A DNA stretch of 64,000 nucleotides from Pseudomonas moorei (GTDB taxonomy: Bacteria; Pseudomonadota; Gammaproteobacteria; Pseudomonadales; Pseudomonadaceae), in the NCBI RefSeq assembly GCF_008801475.1, contig NZ_VZPP01000004.1:434001-498000 (forward strand), read 5' to 3'. The notes beneath the pieces are model-generated. The model was not told the origin of the DNA and made no database searches. It saw nothing but the letters and a program-made list of their open reading frames with translations. A program made the position numbers and the translations under genes. This document shows positions 53,546 to 61,912 of this stretch, in pieces (the first letter of the stretch is position 1; each line of letters opens with the position of its first letter).

Positions 53546-53766
53546 CGATGCCTCCTCTTTGCCCTGCAGCGGGCACACACGACTTGCAAGTGACAGTCTA
53601 GACGCTGCGGTGTTTCAGGCTATTGATCGAAGGTCGACTGAGATCAACCAGTTCGCTCTATCAAAAGCGATCATCTACCGGTTAAGGCTATACCGCCGGC
53701 GCGTGGCGCCCTATGATCGACGGCCAAGCCGGGAATGCGATCGCCTGGCGTCTGATCAAGAGAGTG

Positions 53767-54441
53767 ATGATGGTGCGGGTAATTTCTCGAATTCTATCGG
53801 CGGTACTGATTGTGGGGGCTGTGGCGGGTCTGGCTGGCTGTGCGGGCAGTGTGGCGCCGGAGATCAAGCGTCTGCCGGAGCGTGTCGAACTTAGAGGCCA
53901 GTTTTACAAGGGCGTGGCGAATCAAAGCGGGCCGCAGGTGCTGGCGAGCATGCTGTCCCAGCAGGGAGTCGTGATTACCCCTGGTTTGCTCGACAAGCCG
54001 CTGCATTTGCCGGGCGCCGAAGCGCAACTGCAACAGAACATGCAGAACCTGGCCCGTGAATACGGGATGATGGTCTATCCCCTCGACAGTAACCTGCCAG
54101 CCTTGTTGACCCAGGTTGCGGCCGGCTATCCGGTGATGGTGCGCTTCACTGAAGGCTCGGCGCTGTGGGCCGAGCCGCGTTATGCCATTCTCGCCGGCTA
54201 CAACCGTCACAAGCAGACCGTGCTGCTGCGCGCAGGCATGAGTCAGCGCACGTTGATGAGCTTCAGTTCGTTTGAATCGGCGTTCAAGGATGCCGGTGGC
54301 TGGGCCGTGTTGATTCAGGCACCAACGCAGATACCGGCCAATGTCGATCAGCAGCGCTGGCTCAAGGCTGCCAACGAACTCGCGCAGGCCGGTCAGGAGC
54401 AGGCGGCCACCAAGGCGAAGAAAGCATTGGGCGCACAGTAA
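53767..54441 (+). CDS. Lipoprotein with degenerate C39-like peptidase fold
   Basis: 224 residues. Lipobox GLAGC (C26). The body follows the PA2778-type C39-like cysteine peptidase layout: FYKGVANQSGPQVLASMLSQ, LLDKPLHLPGAEAQLQQNM, MMVYPLDSNLPALLTQVAAG, YPVMVRF, PRYAILAGYNRHKQTVLLRAG, GGWAVLIQ. The catalytic QCGP is QSGP here (Cys to Ser) and the expected W-H-Y has become P-R-Y, so both catalytic Cys and His look lost. Probably a non-catalytic relative that binds rather than cuts. ATG 53767 or 53770. Confidence 0.68.
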   Translation: MMVRVISRILSAVLIVGAVAGLAGCAGSVAPEIKRLPERVELRGQFYKGVANQSGPQVLASMLSQQGVVITPGLLDKPLHLPGAEAQLQQNMQNLAREYGMMVYPLDSNLPALLTQVAAGYPVMVRFTEGSALWAEPRYAILAGYNRHKQTVLLRAGMSQRTLMSFSSFESAFKDAGGWAVLIQAPTQIPANVDQQRWLKAANELAQAGQEQAATKAKKALGAQ

Positions 54442-54531
54442 GCCCGTTTGTCACCTCCATGGCACCCCTGCGCATTGCCAGCCTCTGATGATTAAGGCCC
54501 GGGTTTCTCGGGCCACGATCAGGAGGCGTTC

Positions 54532-54738
54532 ATGGCACATTCCAATACCCCCGCCGGCCCGCACTCGTCTGAGCATTCGTCTGGCGATGAGCTGGCGTTC
54601 GACCCCGACTCCCCGGATCTCGCCGACCCTCAGGTCGATCCCATTGGTCCGGCCAAGGCGCCACGGGATGTCAAGCCGGGCGATAATCCCAAGGCTCCGG
54701 CGAAGCCTTACGATCCACTGGGTGATCTGAAGCCATAG
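54532..54738 (+). CDS. Small acidic Pro/Asp-rich protein 1
   Basis: 68-residue hydrophilic protein, probably disordered: GDELAFDPDSPDLADPQVDPIGPAKAPRD and a repeated KPYDPLGDLKP-like end. AGGAGGCGTTC precedes ATG 54532. It has no signal peptide or TM helix. It shares the DPDSP core with the next gene. Unknown function. Confidence 0.68.
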   Translation: MAHSNTPAGPHSSEHSSGDELAFDPDSPDLADPQVDPIGPAKAPRDVKPGDNPKAPAKPYDPLGDLKP

Positions 54739-54756
54739 GTCTCATTGGAGGTGTGT

Positions 54757-54972
54757 ATGTCTACTGATTCGAGTTTCGACGATAAACGTCCGGAAAACGT
54801 CCCGACAACACCTGAGCAAGACGTGGATCCGGTGATGGATCCGGATAGCCCGATGCGCGATCCTCTGGCTCGTCCTGCGGTGGTGTCAACCGAACATCCG
54901 AAACCCTGGAGAGACCCGAGTACCGGCGACGGTATCCCGGATGACGACCAGATGCCGCTGCCCAATGATTAA
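54757..54972 (+). CDS. Small acidic Pro/Asp-rich protein 2
   Basis: 71-residue hydrophilic, probably disordered protein: VPTTPEQDVDPVMDPDSPMRDPLARPAV and GDGIPDDDQMPLPND. GGAGG at 54746-54750 supports ATG 54757, 18 bp after the stop of the preceding gene. Same DPDSP core as its neighbour, suggesting an old duplication. The gene ends before a terminator. Confidence 0.68.
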   Translation: MSTDSSFDDKRPENVPTTPEQDVDPVMDPDSPMRDPLARPAVVSTEHPKPWRDPSTGDGIPDDDQMPLPND

Positions 54973-54982
54973 TGGCAGATGA

Positions 54983-55012
54983 AAAAAAGCCCCGAATGAT
55001 CGGGGCTTTTGC
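54983..55012. terminator. Bidirectional rho-independent terminator
   Basis: AAAAAAAGCCCCG-AATGAT-CGGGGCTTTTG, between the small acidic genes and pbpG. Confidence 0.9.
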
Positions 55013-55026
55013 TTTGTGCTGTGTCG

Positions 55027-55965
55027 TTATTTCGAGGCTTCAACCACGCCGCTTTGACGCTGTTTGAGGTTCTTTTCGGATTTGTATTGCAGGGCTACAG
55101 AAGGCACGTCTGTGCTGTGGCCGGTTTCGACCCAGTTACGGATACGAGTGGCATCGGCAAAGTGCGTGTATTTGCCGTAGGCATCGAGGATCACCAATGC
55201 AACCGGGCGGTTAGCCATATGGGTGACCAGGACCAGGCAGTGACCCGCTTGGTTGGTGAAACCGGTTTTGGTCAGTTCGATGTTCCAGTTCGGTTTGCCA
55301 ATAAGGTGATCGGTGTTGTGGAAACCCAGGCTGTAGTTGGGTTTGCGGAACGACACGGTCTTTTCCTTGGTGGTACTCAGTTGCGTCAGCAGCGGGTACT
55401 TGTGCGCGGCCACCAACAGTTTGCTCAGGTCGCGGGCGGTGGACACGTTGCGTGGGGAGAGGCCGGTTGGCTCGACGAAATGGGTATTGGTCATGCCCAG
55501 CGCCCTGGCCTTGGCGTTCATCGCAGCAATGAACGCCGCATAGCCACCCGGATAGTGGTGCGCCAGGCTTGCGGCGGCTCGGTTTTCCGACGACATCAAG
55601 GCGATCAGCAGCATTTCCCGGCGCGGCATTTCGCTGTTGAGCTTGACCCGGGAGAACACACCTTTCATTTCCGGGGTGTCACTGATGTTGATGTTGATGT
55701 ATTCGTCCATGTTCTGTCGGGCTTCAACGATCACCAGGCCGGTCATCAGTTTGCTCACGGAAGCGATGGGTACAACGACGTCGGGATTGCTGGCGTAAAT
55801 GACTTTGTTGGACTGCAGATCCACCAGCAATGCACTGCCGGAAGCGATCTTCAGGTGCGATGTATCTCGAGGCGCTGCGGTGGTTTCGCCAGCGCTGGCG
55901 ATTGGCGTGATGAAAGTCCCTGTAACTGCAAAAAATAGGCTCAGGATAGAAAGACGGATTTTCAC
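55027..55965 (-). CDS. pbpG: D-alanyl-D-alanine endopeptidase (PBP7)
   Basis: Periplasmic low-molecular-weight penicillin-binding protein, 312 residues, that cleaves peptidoglycan cross-bridges. Signal peptide ([21 protein letters not shown]), then SxxK as S69-V-S-K72 ([11 protein letters not shown]), SxN in [13 protein letters not shown] and KTG in [15 protein letters not shown]. The start is the GTG at 55965, giving the expected MKIRLSIL N-terminus; the ATG at about 55979 on the minus strand is out of frame. Confidence 0.93.
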   Translation of the reverse strand: MKIRLSILSLFFAVTGTFITPIASAGETTAAPRDTSHLKIASGSALLVDLQSNKVIYASNPDVVVPIASVSKLMTGLVIVEARQNMDEYININISDTPEMKGVFSRVKLNSEMPRREMLLIALMSSENRAAASLAHHYPGGYAAFIAAMNAKARALGMTNTHFVEPTGLSPRNVSTARDLSKLLVAAHKYPLLTQLSTTKEKTVSFRKPNYSLGFHNTDHLIGKPNWNIELTKTGFTNQAGHCLVLVTHMANRPVALVILDAYGKYTHFADATRIRNWVETGHSTDVPSVALQYKSEKNLKQRQSGVVEASK

Positions 55966-56142
55966 GCTGGCAGACTCATAAAGTGTTGATAAGCCGTTTT
56001 GTAACGGGCTATTTCCTAAAAAGCGCGACATTCTGGAGTATGGCTGAATAACTGTCGATGGTTGTTCCGGGAAGACGTTAAAGTCATTTGAAACATGAAA
56101 AAAAAGTCATTTTCCGGCGGGTGGTCAGCTTTTTCCGAAGGC

Positions 56143-56170
56143 GAAAAAAACCCCGCCATGGGCGGGGTTC
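56143..56170 (-). terminator. Rho-independent terminator of folD
   Basis: On the minus strand AACCCCGCC-CATG-GGCGGGGTTTTTTT: short strong stem with T run after the folD stop. Confidence 0.88.
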
Positions 56171-56201
56171 CTTGACTGGCTGGCAACGCCGGAAACAGGA
56201 C

Positions 56202-57056
56202 TCAGCTGTGCAGGGTTTCAGCCGCGTACAGTGTGTTTTCCAGCAGGCATGCACGGGTCATCGGACCGACACCACCCGGCACTGGAGTGATCCAGCTGGC
56301 ACGGGGCAGGGCGGTTTCGTAGATCACGTCGCCGACCAGCTTGCCGTCTTCCTGACGGTTGATGCCGACGTCAATCACGATCGCGCCTTCCTTGATCCAT
56401 TCACCTTTGACCAGGCCCGGCTTGCCGGCGGCCACCACGACCAGGTCGGCACGACCGATGTGACCGGCCAGGTCCTTGGTGAAGCGGTGGGTGACGGTCA
56501 CGGTGCAGCCGGCCAGCAACAATTCCATCGCCATCGGGCGACCCACAATGTTGGAGGCACCGACAATTACCGCATCCATGCCGTAGAGATCGGCACCGGT
56601 GCTTTCCAGCAATGTCATGATTCCTTTCGGGGTGCACGGGCGCAGCAGTGGAATGCGTTGGGCCAGGCGACCGACGTTATATGGGTGGAAACCGTCGACG
56701 TCCTTGTCCGGACGAATGCGTTCAAGCAACTTGGACGCGTCCAGGTGTTCTGGCAGAGGAAGCTGAAGCAGGACACCGTCGATAGCCGGATCGTCATTGA
56801 GTCGATCGATCAGATCGGTCAGCGCTTCTTGAGTGGTTTCGGAAGGCAGGTCATAGGCTTGGGAAAGAAAGCCGACCTCTTCACAGTCTTTACGCTTGTG
56901 CGAGACATAAACCTGAGAGGCAGGATCGCTGCCGACCAGGATCACCGCGAGGCCGGGCGTGCGCAGGCCTTGCTGGCGACGCTCATTGACCCGTTGGGCG
57001 ATCTGCTGGCGCAGTCTGGCGGCGATCGATTTGCCGTCGATTAGTTGTGCAGTCAT
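56202..57056 (-). CDS. folD: Methylenetetrahydrofolate dehydrogenase/cyclohydrolase
   Basis: Bifunctional NADP-dependent enzyme interconverting 5,10-methylene-, methenyl- and 10-formyl-THF, 284 aa. Active-site Tyr/Lys in [44 protein letters not shown], the NADP loop [18 protein letters not shown], and [18 protein letters not shown] near the C-terminus are the family hallmarks. Start ATG 57056. Upstream of the tRNA cluster in the opposite orientation. Confidence 0.97.
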   Translation of the reverse strand: MTAQLIDGKSIAARLRQQIAQRVNERRQQGLRTPGLAVILVGSDPASQVYVSHKRKDCEEVGFLSQAYDLPSETTQEALTDLIDRLNDDPAIDGVLLQLPLPEHLDASKLLERIRPDKDVDGFHPYNVGRLAQRIPLLRPCTPKGIMTLLESTGADLYGMDAVIVGASNIVGRPMAMELLLAGCTVTVTHRFTKDLAGHIGRADLVVVAAGKPGLVKGEWIKEGAIVIDVGINRQEDGKLVGDVIYETALPRASWITPVPGGVGPMTRACLLENTLYAAETLHS

Positions 57057-57187
57057 TGCGCGTGATTAACCATCGAGAGGGGAAAAAAAGAGAACGCATT
57101 CTCGCATGTCAGGAGGTGAGGGCAAAGGCGCTTGGTCTGCAAATTCCCCTAACTCCTTTAATTAAATGAATTTTTTTTAAAAAGGAT

Positions 57188-57216
57188 TTGACGACCCTCG
57201 GGGGGCTCTATACTAT
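57188..57216 (+). promoter_or_regulatory. Strong sigma-70 promoter of the tRNA cluster
   Basis: TTGACG (57188-57193), 17-bp GC-rich spacer, TACTAT (57211-57216; overlapping TATACT at 57209). The start point is expected near 57223, followed by a leader of about 110 nt before tRNA-Arg. Confidence 0.65.
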
Positions 57217-57331
57217 TCGTCGCACTTGTCGGGCACAGCCTAGCACTGGTTAAGAAGGTCAAGCGGAATTACGGTTCTGCAAGGCTGGAAAGCATTTAGT
57301 TTGTAGTCCTTCAAGGGTACAGATTAATAAG

Positions 57332-57408
57332 GCGCCCGTAGCTCAGCTGGATAGAGCATCCGCCTTCTAAGCGGATGGTCGCAGGTTCGAGTCCTGCCGG
57401 GTGCGCCA
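57332..57408 (+). tRNA. tRNA-Arg (TCT anticodon)
   Basis: 77 nt with encoded CCA. Acceptor GCGCCCG pairs with CGGGTGC (one G-U), anticodon loop CTTCTAA gives TCT, and the T loop GGTTCGAGTCC is standard. Confidence 0.96.
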
Positions 57409-57440
57409 TTAGGCAGCTTTGGCACAAGTAACGCAATATG

Positions 57441-57516
57441 GTGGGCGTAGCTCAGTTGGTAGAGCACGGGATTGTGACTCCCGTTGTCGTGGGTTCGATC
57501 CCCATCGTCCACCCCA
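57441..57516 (+). tRNA. tRNA-His (GTG anticodon), copy 1
   Basis: 76 nt with encoded CCA. Acceptor GTGGGCG pairs with CGTCCAC, the loop ATTGTGACT holds anticodon GTG, and a G precedes position 1 as the natural G-1. Identical to the copy at 57735. Confidence 0.96.
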
Positions 57517-57523
57517 TATTTCG

Positions 57524-57556
57524 GAAGGCGCCAGATTAACAGTCTGGCGCCTTTGC
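57524..57556 (+). terminator. Terminator-like hairpin after tRNA-His copy 1
   Basis: AAGGCGCCAGA-TTAACA-GTCTGGCGCCTTTGCTTT, a long stem with a short T tract. Readthrough into tRNA-Leu is likely. Confidence 0.75.
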
Positions 57557-57572
57557 TTTAACAGATACACCT

Positions 57573-57657
57573 GCGGATGTGGTGGAATTGGTAGACACAC
57601 TGGATTTAGGTTCCAGCGCCGCGAGGCGTAAGAGTTCGAGTCTCTTCATCCGCACCA
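57573..57657 (+). tRNA. tRNA-Leu (TAG anticodon)
   Basis: 85 nt with encoded CCA. Acceptor GCGGATG pairs with CATCCGC; loop TTTAGGT gives TAG; a long variable arm (GCGCCGCGAGGCGT region) marks class II. Confidence 0.96.
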
Positions 57658-57734
57658 AATAAAGCTTCACTCATGCCGACAGGCGTGGTTGGGGTCAGCA
57701 ACGAAGTCGTTTGACTTCTTTGTTACGCAATATG

Positions 57735-57810
57735 GTGGGCGTAGCTCAGTTGGTAGAGCACGGGATTGTGACTCCCGTTGTCGTGGGTTCGATCCCCATC
57801 GTCCACCCCA
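57735..57810 (+). tRNA. tRNA-His (GTG anticodon), copy 2
   Basis: 76 nt, identical to 57441-57516, with the same ACGCAATATG upstream and the same downstream hairpin. Confidence 0.96.
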
Positions 57811-57817
57811 TATTCCG

Positions 57818-57856
57818 AAAGGCGCCAGATTTAACAGTCTGGCGCCTTTTTTGTTT
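57818..57856 (+). terminator. Terminator after tRNA-His copy 2
   Basis: AAAGGCGCCAGA-TTTAACA-GTCTGGCGCCTTTTTTGTTTT, same stem as after copy 1 but with a real T run, so it ends the cluster. Confidence 0.9.
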
Positions 57857-58212
57857 TAGTGGCATGAGTTTTCCGTGGCCGCAGGTTCTGGGTCGCAGGG
57901 GTAGGGCGTTTCGTCGTATTTATGTTTCTCGATGATGCTGCGCTGCCCGCCGGCCTTGTACGCAAGATCGGCTGTCAGGGAGATGATTGGCAGCCTCTTC
58001 TATATATAGAAGGGTTGGCGCAGAGCCCTGGCGTGATTGGCTGTATTTGCCACCGGGGCGAGGTGCATTCGTGCATTCGCACCTATAAATTGCCTGCTGC
58101 GTTTTTACCCGTTTTCAGTAGGGTGACTTCTTGAGTTTGACCCACTAGAATGCATGCCCTTGATTCTGGGGTCGGAAACGGCCGGCCAACGTCTGTGCAA
58201 CGAGGAATATCC
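57857..58212 (+). promoter_or_regulatory. Upstream region of tig
   Basis: About 355 bp with no supported gene; a 70-codon frame here lacks a ribosome site. A perfect 16-bp palindrome CTTCTATATATAGAAG lies at 57997-58012. The tig promoter could not be fixed by eye. Confidence 0.45.
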
Positions 58213-59523
58213 ATGCAAGTTTCTGTTGAAAATACTTCTGCTCTTGAGCGCCGCATGAGCATCACCGTGCCGGCTGAGCGCATCGAGACTCAGGTCAACA
58301 AGCGTCTGCAGCAGACTGCCCAAAAGGCCAAGATTGCTGGCTTCCGTCCAGGCAAAGTGCCAATGAGCGAAATCAAGCGTCGCTTCGGCGCTGAAGCTCG
58401 CCAGGAAGCTGTAGGCGACGTGATCCAGTCCTCCTTCTACGAAGCTGTGGTTGAGCAGAAGCTGAACCCGGCTGGTTCGCCTTCGATCGAGCCTAAGTCG
58501 CTCGAAGCTGGCAAGGACCTGGAATACGTTGCTGTTTTCGAAGTGTTCCCTGAGTTCACCGTTGCCGGTTTCGAAGGTATCACCGTAGAGCGTCTGAGCG
58601 CTGATGTGGCTGATGCCGATCTGGACAAGATGCTGGACATCCTGCGCAAGCAGAACACCCGTTTCGAAGTGGCTGATCGCGCTGCTCAAAACGAAGACCA
58701 ACTGAACATCGATTTCGTCGGCAAGGTCGACGGTGAAGTGTTCGCCGGTGGTTCCGCCAAGGGTACTCAGCTGGTTCTGGGTTCCGGCCGCATGATCCCG
58801 GGTTTCGAAGAAGGTCTGGTTGGCGCTAAGGCTGGCGAAGAACGCGTTCTGAACCTGACCTTCCCAGAGGACTATCAGAACCTGGACCTGGCTGGCAAAA
58901 CCGCCGATTTCACCGTCACTGTAAACAGCGTTTCCGAGCCAAAACTGCCAGAACTGAACGAAGAATTCTTCGCTCAATTCGGTATCAAGGAAACCGGTCT
59001 GGAAGGCTTCCGCACCGAAGTTCGCAAGAACATGGAGCGTGAACTGCGTCAGGCGATCAAGTCCAAGGTCAAGAATCAGGTAATGGACGGTCTGCTGGCC
59101 ACCAACCCGATCGAAGTGCCTAAGGCTCTGCTGTCCAACGAAGTTGACCGTCTGCGCGTGCAGGCTGTTCAGCAGTTCGGTGGCAACATCAAGCCTGATC
59201 AACTGCCGGCCGAGCTGTTCGAAGAGCAAGCCAAGCGCCGTGTTGTGCTGGGTCTGATCGTGGCTGAAGTGGTCAAGCAATTCGACCTCAAGCCTGACGA
59301 AGCTCGCGTTCGCGAAATGATTCAGGAAATGGCCTCTGCCTACCAGGAGCCTGAGCAAGTTGTGTCTTGGTACTACAAAAATGACCAGCAATTGAACGAA
59401 GTCCGTTCGGTTGTGCTGGAAGAGCAAGTTGTGGATACTGTTCTGCAGAAAGCTAGCGTGACCGACAAATCGGTCTCTTACGAAGAAGCGGTCAAGCCGG
59501 TAGAAGCTCCAAAAGCCGACTGA
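58213..59523 (+). CDS. tig: Trigger factor chaperone
   Basis: Ribosome-bound peptidyl-prolyl isomerase and chaperone, 436 residues. N-terminal ribosome-binding signature [17 protein letters not shown] (residues 42-59), FKBP-type PPIase domain around [24 protein letters not shown], and a helical C-terminal chaperone domain. CGAGGAA lies before ATG 58213. Codon use is biased toward highly expressed genes. First gene of the tig-clpP-clpX-lon block. Confidence 0.97.
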   Translation: MQVSVENTSALERRMSITVPAERIETQVNKRLQQTAQKAKIAGFRPGKVPMSEIKRRFGAEARQEAVGDVIQSSFYEAVVEQKLNPAGSPSIEPKSLEAGKDLEYVAVFEVFPEFTVAGFEGITVERLSADVADADLDKMLDILRKQNTRFEVADRAAQNEDQLNIDFVGKVDGEVFAGGSAKGTQLVLGSGRMIPGFEEGLVGAKAGEERVLNLTFPEDYQNLDLAGKTADFTVTVNSVSEPKLPELNEEFFAQFGIKETGLEGFRTEVRKNMERELRQAIKSKVKNQVMDGLLATNPIEVPKALLSNEVDRLRVQAVQQFGGNIKPDQLPAELFEEQAKRRVVLGLIVAEVVKQFDLKPDEARVREMIQEMASAYQEPEQVVSWYYKNDQQLNEVRSVVLEEQVVDTVLQKASVTDKSVSYEEAVKPVEAPKAD

Positions 59524-59550
59524 TCGTTTTTGCGGTAAGAAGTACACACC

Positions 59551-59576
59551 ATAAGCCAGCCTTCGTGCTGGCTTAT
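59551..59576 (+). terminator. Hairpin between tig and clpP
   Basis: ATAAGCCAGC-CTTCGT-GCTGGCTTAT is a perfect 10-bp stem with no T run. It may be a weak attenuator or an mRNA-stabilising hairpin. Confidence 0.55.
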
Positions 59577-59616
59577 GCGTATTCAAGACATAACTATTTG
59601 GGAGTGACTGCAGAGC

Positions 59617-60252
59617 ATGTTCCGTAATTCGTATATTCAGCAGAACTCTGATATCCAGGCCGCAGGCGGTCTGGTCCCGATGGTTGTCGAGCAGTCCGCT
59701 CGAGGCGAGCGCGCCTACGACATTTACTCGCGTCTGCTCAAAGAGCGAGTAATCTTTCTGGTTGGCCCGGTAGAGGACTACATGGCCAACCTGATCTGTG
59801 CGCAACTGCTTTTCCTTGAAGCGGAAAACCCGGACAAGGACATCCATCTCTATATCAACTCCCCGGGCGGTTCGGTGACGGCGGGTATGTCGATCTATGA
59901 CACCATGCAGTTCATCAAACCTAACGTTTCGACCACCTGTATCGGTCAAGCGTGCAGCATGGGCGCGTTTCTTTTGACGGCGGGTGCCCCTGGCAAGCGT
60001 TACTGCCTGCCGAACTCGCGCGTGATGATTCACCAGCCGCTGGGCGGTTTTCAGGGCCAGGCCTCGGATATCGAAATCCATGCCAAGGAAATCCTCTTCA
60101 TCCGTGAGCGTCTGAACACGCTGATGGCCAAGCATAGCGGTCGCACACTTGAAGAAATCGAGCGCGATACAAATCGCGACAATTTCATGAGTGCGGAAGC
60201 GGCGCGTGAATACGGGTTGATCGATGAAGTGATCAACCAGCGCCCCGCTTAA
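59617..60252 (+). CDS. clpP: ATP-dependent Clp protease proteolytic subunit
   Basis: 211-residue serine peptidase forming the double-heptamer chamber. Catalytic triad S114 (GQACSMGAF), H139 (VMIHQPLGG) and D188 (ERDTNRDNF), equivalent to E. coli S111/H136/D185. An N-terminal extension of 14 or so residues is probably removed. Located 93 bp after tig and 112 bp before clpX. Confidence 0.97.
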   Translation: MFRNSYIQQNSDIQAAGGLVPMVVEQSARGERAYDIYSRLLKERVIFLVGPVEDYMANLICAQLLFLEAENPDKDIHLYINSPGGSVTAGMSIYDTMQFIKPNVSTTCIGQACSMGAFLLTAGAPGKRYCLPNSRVMIHQPLGGFQGQASDIEIHAKEILFIRERLNTLMAKHSGRTLEEIERDTNRDNFMSAEAAREYGLIDEVINQRPA

Positions 60253-60296
60253 AATAAGCAGCTCAAAATAGGGGTGGTCGGCGGGTCCGATCACCA

Positions 60297-60316
60297 GCGG
60301 GCTTGAAAAAGCCCGC
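60297..60316 (+). terminator. Hairpin between clpP and clpX
   Basis: GCGGGCTT-GAAA-AAGCCCGC, 8-bp perfect stem without a T tract; may tune clpX expression relative to clpP. Confidence 0.5.
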
Positions 60317-60364
60317 AATAGCCTTCATCTTGTGTTGCAAGCCTATCGGATTTGGATCGAACGA

Positions 60365-61648
60365 ATGACTGACACCCGCAACGGCGAGGACAACGGCAAG
60401 CTGCTCTATTGCTCCTTCTGTGGCAAAAGCCAGCATGAAGTACGCAAATTGATTGCCGGCCCCTCGGTCTTTATCTGCGACGAGTGCGTCGACCTGTGCA
60501 ATGACATCATCCGCGAGGAGGTGCAGGAAGCACAGGCCGAAAGCAGCGCGCATAAATTGCCTTCGCCTAAAGAAATCAGCGGCATCCTTGATCAGTACGT
60601 GATTGGTCAGGAGCGTGCGAAAAAGGTTCTGGCCGTAGCGGTGTACAACCACTACAAGCGCCTGAACCAGCGTGACAAGAAGAATGACGACGTCGAACTC
60701 GGCAAGAGCAACATCTTGCTGATCGGCCCGACAGGCTCGGGTAAAACCCTGCTTGCCGAAACTCTGGCCCGTTTGCTGAACGTTCCGTTCACCATCGCCG
60801 ACGCAACCACCCTCACCGAGGCGGGTTATGTAGGTGAAGATGTCGAGAACATCATTCAGAAGCTGCTGCAGAAGTGTGATTACGATGTGGAAAAAGCCCA
60901 GATGGGCATTGTCTATATCGATGAAATCGACAAGATTTCGCGCAAGTCTGACAACCCGTCGATCACCCGGGACGTTTCCGGTGAGGGCGTGCAGCAGGCC
61001 TTGCTCAAATTGATCGAAGGCACGGTCGCTTCCGTTCCGCCTCAGGGTGGTCGCAAGCATCCGCAGCAGGAATTCCTTCAGGTTGACACCCGTAACATCC
61101 TGTTCATCTGTGGTGGTGCATTCTCCGGCCTGGAAAAGGTTATTCAAAACCGTTCCACCAAGGGCGGCATCGGCTTCAATGCAGAAGTGCGCAGCAAGGA
61201 AGAAGGCAAGAAAGTCGGTGAATCCCTGCGTGAGGTCGAACCTGACGATTTGGTCAAGTTTGGATTGATCCCGGAATTCGTGGGTCGTCTGCCGGTACTT
61301 GCCACGCTGGACGAGCTTGATGAGGCGGCTTTGATGCAGATCCTCACGGAGCCGAAAAATGCTCTGACCAAGCAGTATGCCAAGCTGTTCGAGATGGAAG
61401 GCGTGGACCTTGAATTCCGGGCCGATGCTCTGAAATCGGTCGCGAAACGCGCGCTGGAACGAAAGACCGGCGCTCGAGGTCTGCGTTCGATTCTCGAAGG
61501 TGTATTGCTCGACACTATGTACGAAATCCCCTCTCAGTCTGAGGTGAGTAAAGTAGTGATCGATGAAAGCGTTATAGAAGGCAAGTCCAAGCCACTGTAT
61601 ATCTACGAAAACAGTGAGCCTGCTGCCAAGGCCGCGCCAGACGCTTAA
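60365..61648 (+). CDS. clpX: ATP-dependent Clp unfoldase subunit ClpX
   Basis: 427-residue AAA+ unfoldase. N-terminal zinc-binding domain ([14 protein letters not shown] ... [10 protein letters not shown], four Cys), Walker [14 protein letters not shown], Walker [15 protein letters not shown], the pore loop GYVGEDV and the ClpP-binding IGF-type loop (FNAEVR region; GIGF at about 270). Start ATG 60365; the frame extends 11 codons upstream without a ribosome site. Confidence 0.97.
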   Translation: MTDTRNGEDNGKLLYCSFCGKSQHEVRKLIAGPSVFICDECVDLCNDIIREEVQEAQAESSAHKLPSPKEISGILDQYVIGQERAKKVLAVAVYNHYKRLNQRDKKNDDVELGKSNILLIGPTGSGKTLLAETLARLLNVPFTIADATTLTEAGYVGEDVENIIQKLLQKCDYDVEKAQMGIVYIDEIDKISRKSDNPSITRDVSGEGVQQALLKLIEGTVASVPPQGGRKHPQQEFLQVDTRNILFICGGAFSGLEKVIQNRSTKGGIGFNAEVRSKEEGKKVGESLREVEPDDLVKFGLIPEFVGRLPVLATLDELDEAALMQILTEPKNALTKQYAKLFEMEGVDLEFRADALKSVAKRALERKTGARGLRSILEGVLLDTMYEIPSQSEVSKVVIDESVIEGKSKPLYIYENSEPAAKAAPDA

Positions 61649-61669
61649 GCGTCACGCAGCTGGAACAAA

Positions 61670-61700
61670 GAAGGGGCCTTCGGGCCCCTTTGCTTTTGTG
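61670..61700 (+). terminator. Rho-independent terminator after clpX
   Basis: GAAGGGGCC-TTC-GGGCCCCTTTGCTTTT: strong stem with T-rich tail. Confidence 0.82.
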
Positions 61701-61825
61701 GGACAGGTCAGTGCAGGCGTTGGCTTGCCAGCGCACGCGGGATGACGCCCGGCCTGAGTTTTCGATGTATCCTGACCCACAGGCGCTGCCGTAGGCAGCG
61801 ATCGTTCAAGTCGCTCTTTTATCCG

Positions 61826-61854
61826 CTTGTTTTTTTCCAAACCAGCCCCCATCT
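61826..61854 (+). promoter_or_regulatory. Candidate heat-shock (sigma-32) promoter of lon
   Basis: CTTGTTT, about 15 bp spacer, CCCCATCT (61847-61854). This matches the CTTGAAA-N(13-15)-CCCCATNT sigma-32 pattern with changes in the -35 tail. The lon ATG lies about 60 bp downstream. Confidence 0.5.
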
Positions 61855-61912
61855 TGGTTTCAAGCTTACTTCCATCTGTTTACGGCCTTATGGCCGCCGT
61901 AGAGGCGAAATC

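Noticed and set aside
57922..58134. 70-codon frame upstream of tig
   Set aside because: No ribosome site and no recognisable protein features.
58105..60318. 737-codon open frame on the minus strand opposite tig and clpP
   Set aside because: It lies wholly antisense to two well-known genes with all their catalytic motifs; it has no recognisable domain and arises from biased codon use.
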